From a bacterium (lineage in GTDB: Bacteria > Chlamydiota > Chlamydiia > Chlamydiales > 2-12-FULL-49-11): a stretch of DNA of 6,235 nucleotides. A program made the translations under genes and the position numbers. The notes under the pieces are model-generated. The model ran no database searches, was not told the DNA's origin, and saw nothing but the letters and a program-made list of their open reading frames with translations. Within the stretch, counting starts at the first letter, position 1; the number at the start of each line of letters is the position of its first letter. Where the stretch lies: NCBI GenBank assembly GCA_022600215.1, contig JAHZKV010000056.1, forward strand, positions 1 through 6,235. Direction: 5' to 3'. Below, one piece after another: positions 4,595 through 6,235 of this stretch.

Positions 4595-6235
4595 TGCAGT
4601 TAATTTAGCAACTTCTGCTTCAATTACCTCGTCCTCTATCTTTTCAAAAAGGATCTCAGGCTTTTGCAAATTAGTTCCAGGAACTAGTTGCATATCCTTA
4701 ATCTCATCCCAAGAAGTTGCTTCCAGGTCTTGCTCAATACCAAGCATATTCCAAATCTTTTTTGCAGTATCTGGGATAATTGGAGAAGAAACAAGAGCTA
4801 AAGCTTTTGCAGCCATCAAAGATAGGTACAAAGCATTATTTAATTCTTTGGCTGTTTCCTTGTTCTTTACAAGAGCCCAAGGTTTTTTGTGATCAAAATA
4901 TGCATTTGCTAGGCTGGAGAGCTCCATGATCAAAGAACATGCTTCTCGCACGTGATAATGTTCATAGGCCTTTTGAATCTCTTTAACTTTAAGATTCATC
5001 TCATCAAAGAAGGTATCATCTTCCGCGCTATATTCTGTAGGTGTCGGCACCCTTCCATCCACTTTGTTGCAAATAAAAGAGAGGGTTCTATGAACAAAGT
5101 TGGCATATTTCCCCACCAAATCTCCATTCACTCTACGCTGAAAATCTTTCCATGTGAATTCGCTATCGCTAGTTTCTGGCGCATTTGCAGCCAGCGTATA
5201 ACGAAGAGCATCTACCGAATACTTCTCTAAAAACTCTCTTAAATGGATTGTCCAGTTATTCGATTTACTAAACTGCTTTCCCTCTAAATTTAAAAATTCA
5301 TTGGCAGGTAGATCGTCTACCAACTTATATTTAGTAGTTCTTCCCATCAACATACTAGGGAAAATTACGCTATGAAAAATGATATTGTCTTTCCCAATAA
5401 ATTGGACAAGCTTGGTATCTGGATCTTTGTAGTAGGTTTGCAAAGCATCTATTCCGTGAATCTCGCCCCATTCCTTTACCGCTGTCAAATATCCAATTGG
5501 AGCATCAAACCAAACATAGAAAACTTTTCCCTCTCGATCTTCCAGTGGAAGTTTAACTCCCCACTTCATATCTCTTGTAATAGCTCTTGGTCTTAGATCC
5601 TCGATGTAAGGCAAAATAAAATTGACAACACTACTTTTCCAATCTTTCTTTTTAATCCATGTGGAAAGCTTCTCTTTGAATAGATCACATCTCAAGAAAA
5701 AATGGGTCGTCTCTTTTAGTGTTAGGGGAGATTTAGTAAGCTTGGAAAGAGGATTGATCAAATCTTCTGCTTCAAAATTCCCTCCACACTTAGGACATTC
5801 ATCTCCTCTTGCCTCTTCATATCCACATTTGGGACATACCCCTGTAACATATCGATCTGCTAAAAATTTGTCCTCTGCTTCTGAATACAAACGTTTAGAA
5901 GTTTGCTCTTCTACACATTCATTTTCAAGCAACTCTAAGAAGAATTCTTGCACTAATGGATCATGATCTTTGGAGGTGGTGCGGCTATAATGATCAAATG
6001 AGATATTCATCTTTTGAAATAAAGCTTTATTGATCTCATGATAATGGTCTACTTGCTCTTTTGGCGACCTTCCCTCTATCTCTGCTGACATCGTAATAGC
6101 AACGCCGTACTCATCAGACCCAGAGACAAACAACACATCTTTCCCTGTTTTTCTAGAAAAACGAGCAAATATATCTGCAGGTAAATAAGCTCCTGCTAAA
6201 TGTCCAAAATGAATTTCCCCATTTGCATAAAGTAA
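4586..6235 (-). CDS. metG: Methionyl-tRNA synthetase, 5' end cut by window edge
   Basis: This class I synthetase charges tRNA-Met in the cytosol. 549 residues are visible, open to the window edge; by comparison with known MetRS only about the first ten residues are missing. Counting from the first visible residue: HFGH, the HIGH signature (9-12); GSDEYG (39-44); a zinc knuckle with CPKCG and CPKCG (Cys134, 137, 147, 150); FYVWFDAPIGY (239-249); QFIGKDN (278-284); QFSKS, the KMSKS loop with its catalytic Lys (321-325); and APETSDSEFTWKDF (352-365) in the anticodon-binding helical domain. The protein ends at LTAGV without the C-terminal EMAP-like tRNA-binding domain of E. coli MetG, as I recall for chlamydial MetG. 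A GTG at 6136 lies inside the catalytic domain and is not the start. The segment just before HFGH reads LLYANG where most relatives have ALPYANG. It converges on recD2; its promoter is outside the window. Confidence 0.96.
   Translation of the reverse strand, partial: LLYANGEIHFGHLAGAYLPADIFARFSRKTGKDVLFVSGSDEYGVAITMSAEIEGRSPKEQVDHYHEINKALFQKMNISFDHYSRTTSKDHDPLVQEFFLELLENECVEEQTSKRLYSEAEDKFLADRYVTGVCPKCGYEEARGDECPKCGGNFEAEDLINPLSKLTKSPLTLKETTHFFLRCDLFKEKLSTWIKKKDWKSSVVNFILPYIEDLRPRAITRDMKWGVKLPLEDREGKVFYVWFDAPIGYLTAVKEWGEIHGIDALQTYYKDPDTKLVQFIGKDNIIFHSVIFPSMLMGRTTKYKLVDDLPANEFLNLEGKQFSKSNNWTIHLREFLEKYSVDALRYTLAANAPETSDSEFTWKDFQRRVNGDLVGKYANFVHRTLSFICNKVDGRVPTPTEYSAEDDTFFDEMNLKVKEIQKAYEHYHVREACSLIMELSSLANAYFDHKKPWALVKNKETAKELNNALYLSLMAAKALALVSSPIIPDTAKKIWNMLGIEQDLEATSWDEIKDMQLVPGTNLQKPEILFEKIEDEVIEAEVAKLTAGV

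Noticed and set aside
5622..5966. Open frame antisense to the metG zinc-knuckle region, with others at 4952-5230 and 5372-5596.
   Set aside because: metG is intact and clearly coding through these regions; the opposite-strand products have no recognisable features.

Overview
The window fits an obligate intracellular bacterium of the order Chlamydiales, probably an environmental (Parachlamydia/Simkania/Rhabdochlamydia-like) lineage. The reasons are the low-GC, AT-rich codon use, a recD2-type helicase gene next to metG (from memory, recD and metG are also neighbours in Chlamydia trachomatis), and a MetRS whose motifs (HFGH, GSDEYG, a four-Cys zinc knuckle, QFSKS, no C-terminal tRNA-binding domain) resemble chlamydial MetG. 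This is recognition by eye; no database search was possible.

Layout, left to right. (1) 1-28: the 5' end of a tRNA on the minus strand, probably tRNA-Asn, cut by the window edge. (2) 29-76: a 48-bp divergent spacer with two overlapping, mirror-image promoter candidates. (3) 77-1476, plus: two overlapping reading frames that read as the N- and C-terminal halves of one GT-B-like, glycosyltransferase-type protein, separated by a frame change within 868-907. (4) 1459-2310, minus: a sulfotransferase-domain protein with an apparent Sec signal peptide, a strong Shine-Dalgarno and a perfect TATAAT -10 box. Its 3' end overlaps the preceding gene tail to tail. (5) 2402-4567, plus: a complete RecD2-type helicase. 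(6) 4586-6235, minus: methionyl-tRNA synthetase, complete at its C-terminus and lacking only about the first ten residues at the right edge.

Functionally the window mixes housekeeping genes (tRNA, metG, recD2) with a two-gene accessory segment, the GT-like protein and the exported sulfotransferase, lying between the tRNA gene and recD2. The most interesting points are the frame change in the GT-like gene, the signal peptide on an enzyme class that needs PAPS, and the symmetric promoter beside the tRNA. I see no CRISPR array, insertion sequence, integrase, attachment site or recognisable new defence system. Every base outside short spacers is accounted for by a gene, and no gene-free stretch exceeds 100 bases.
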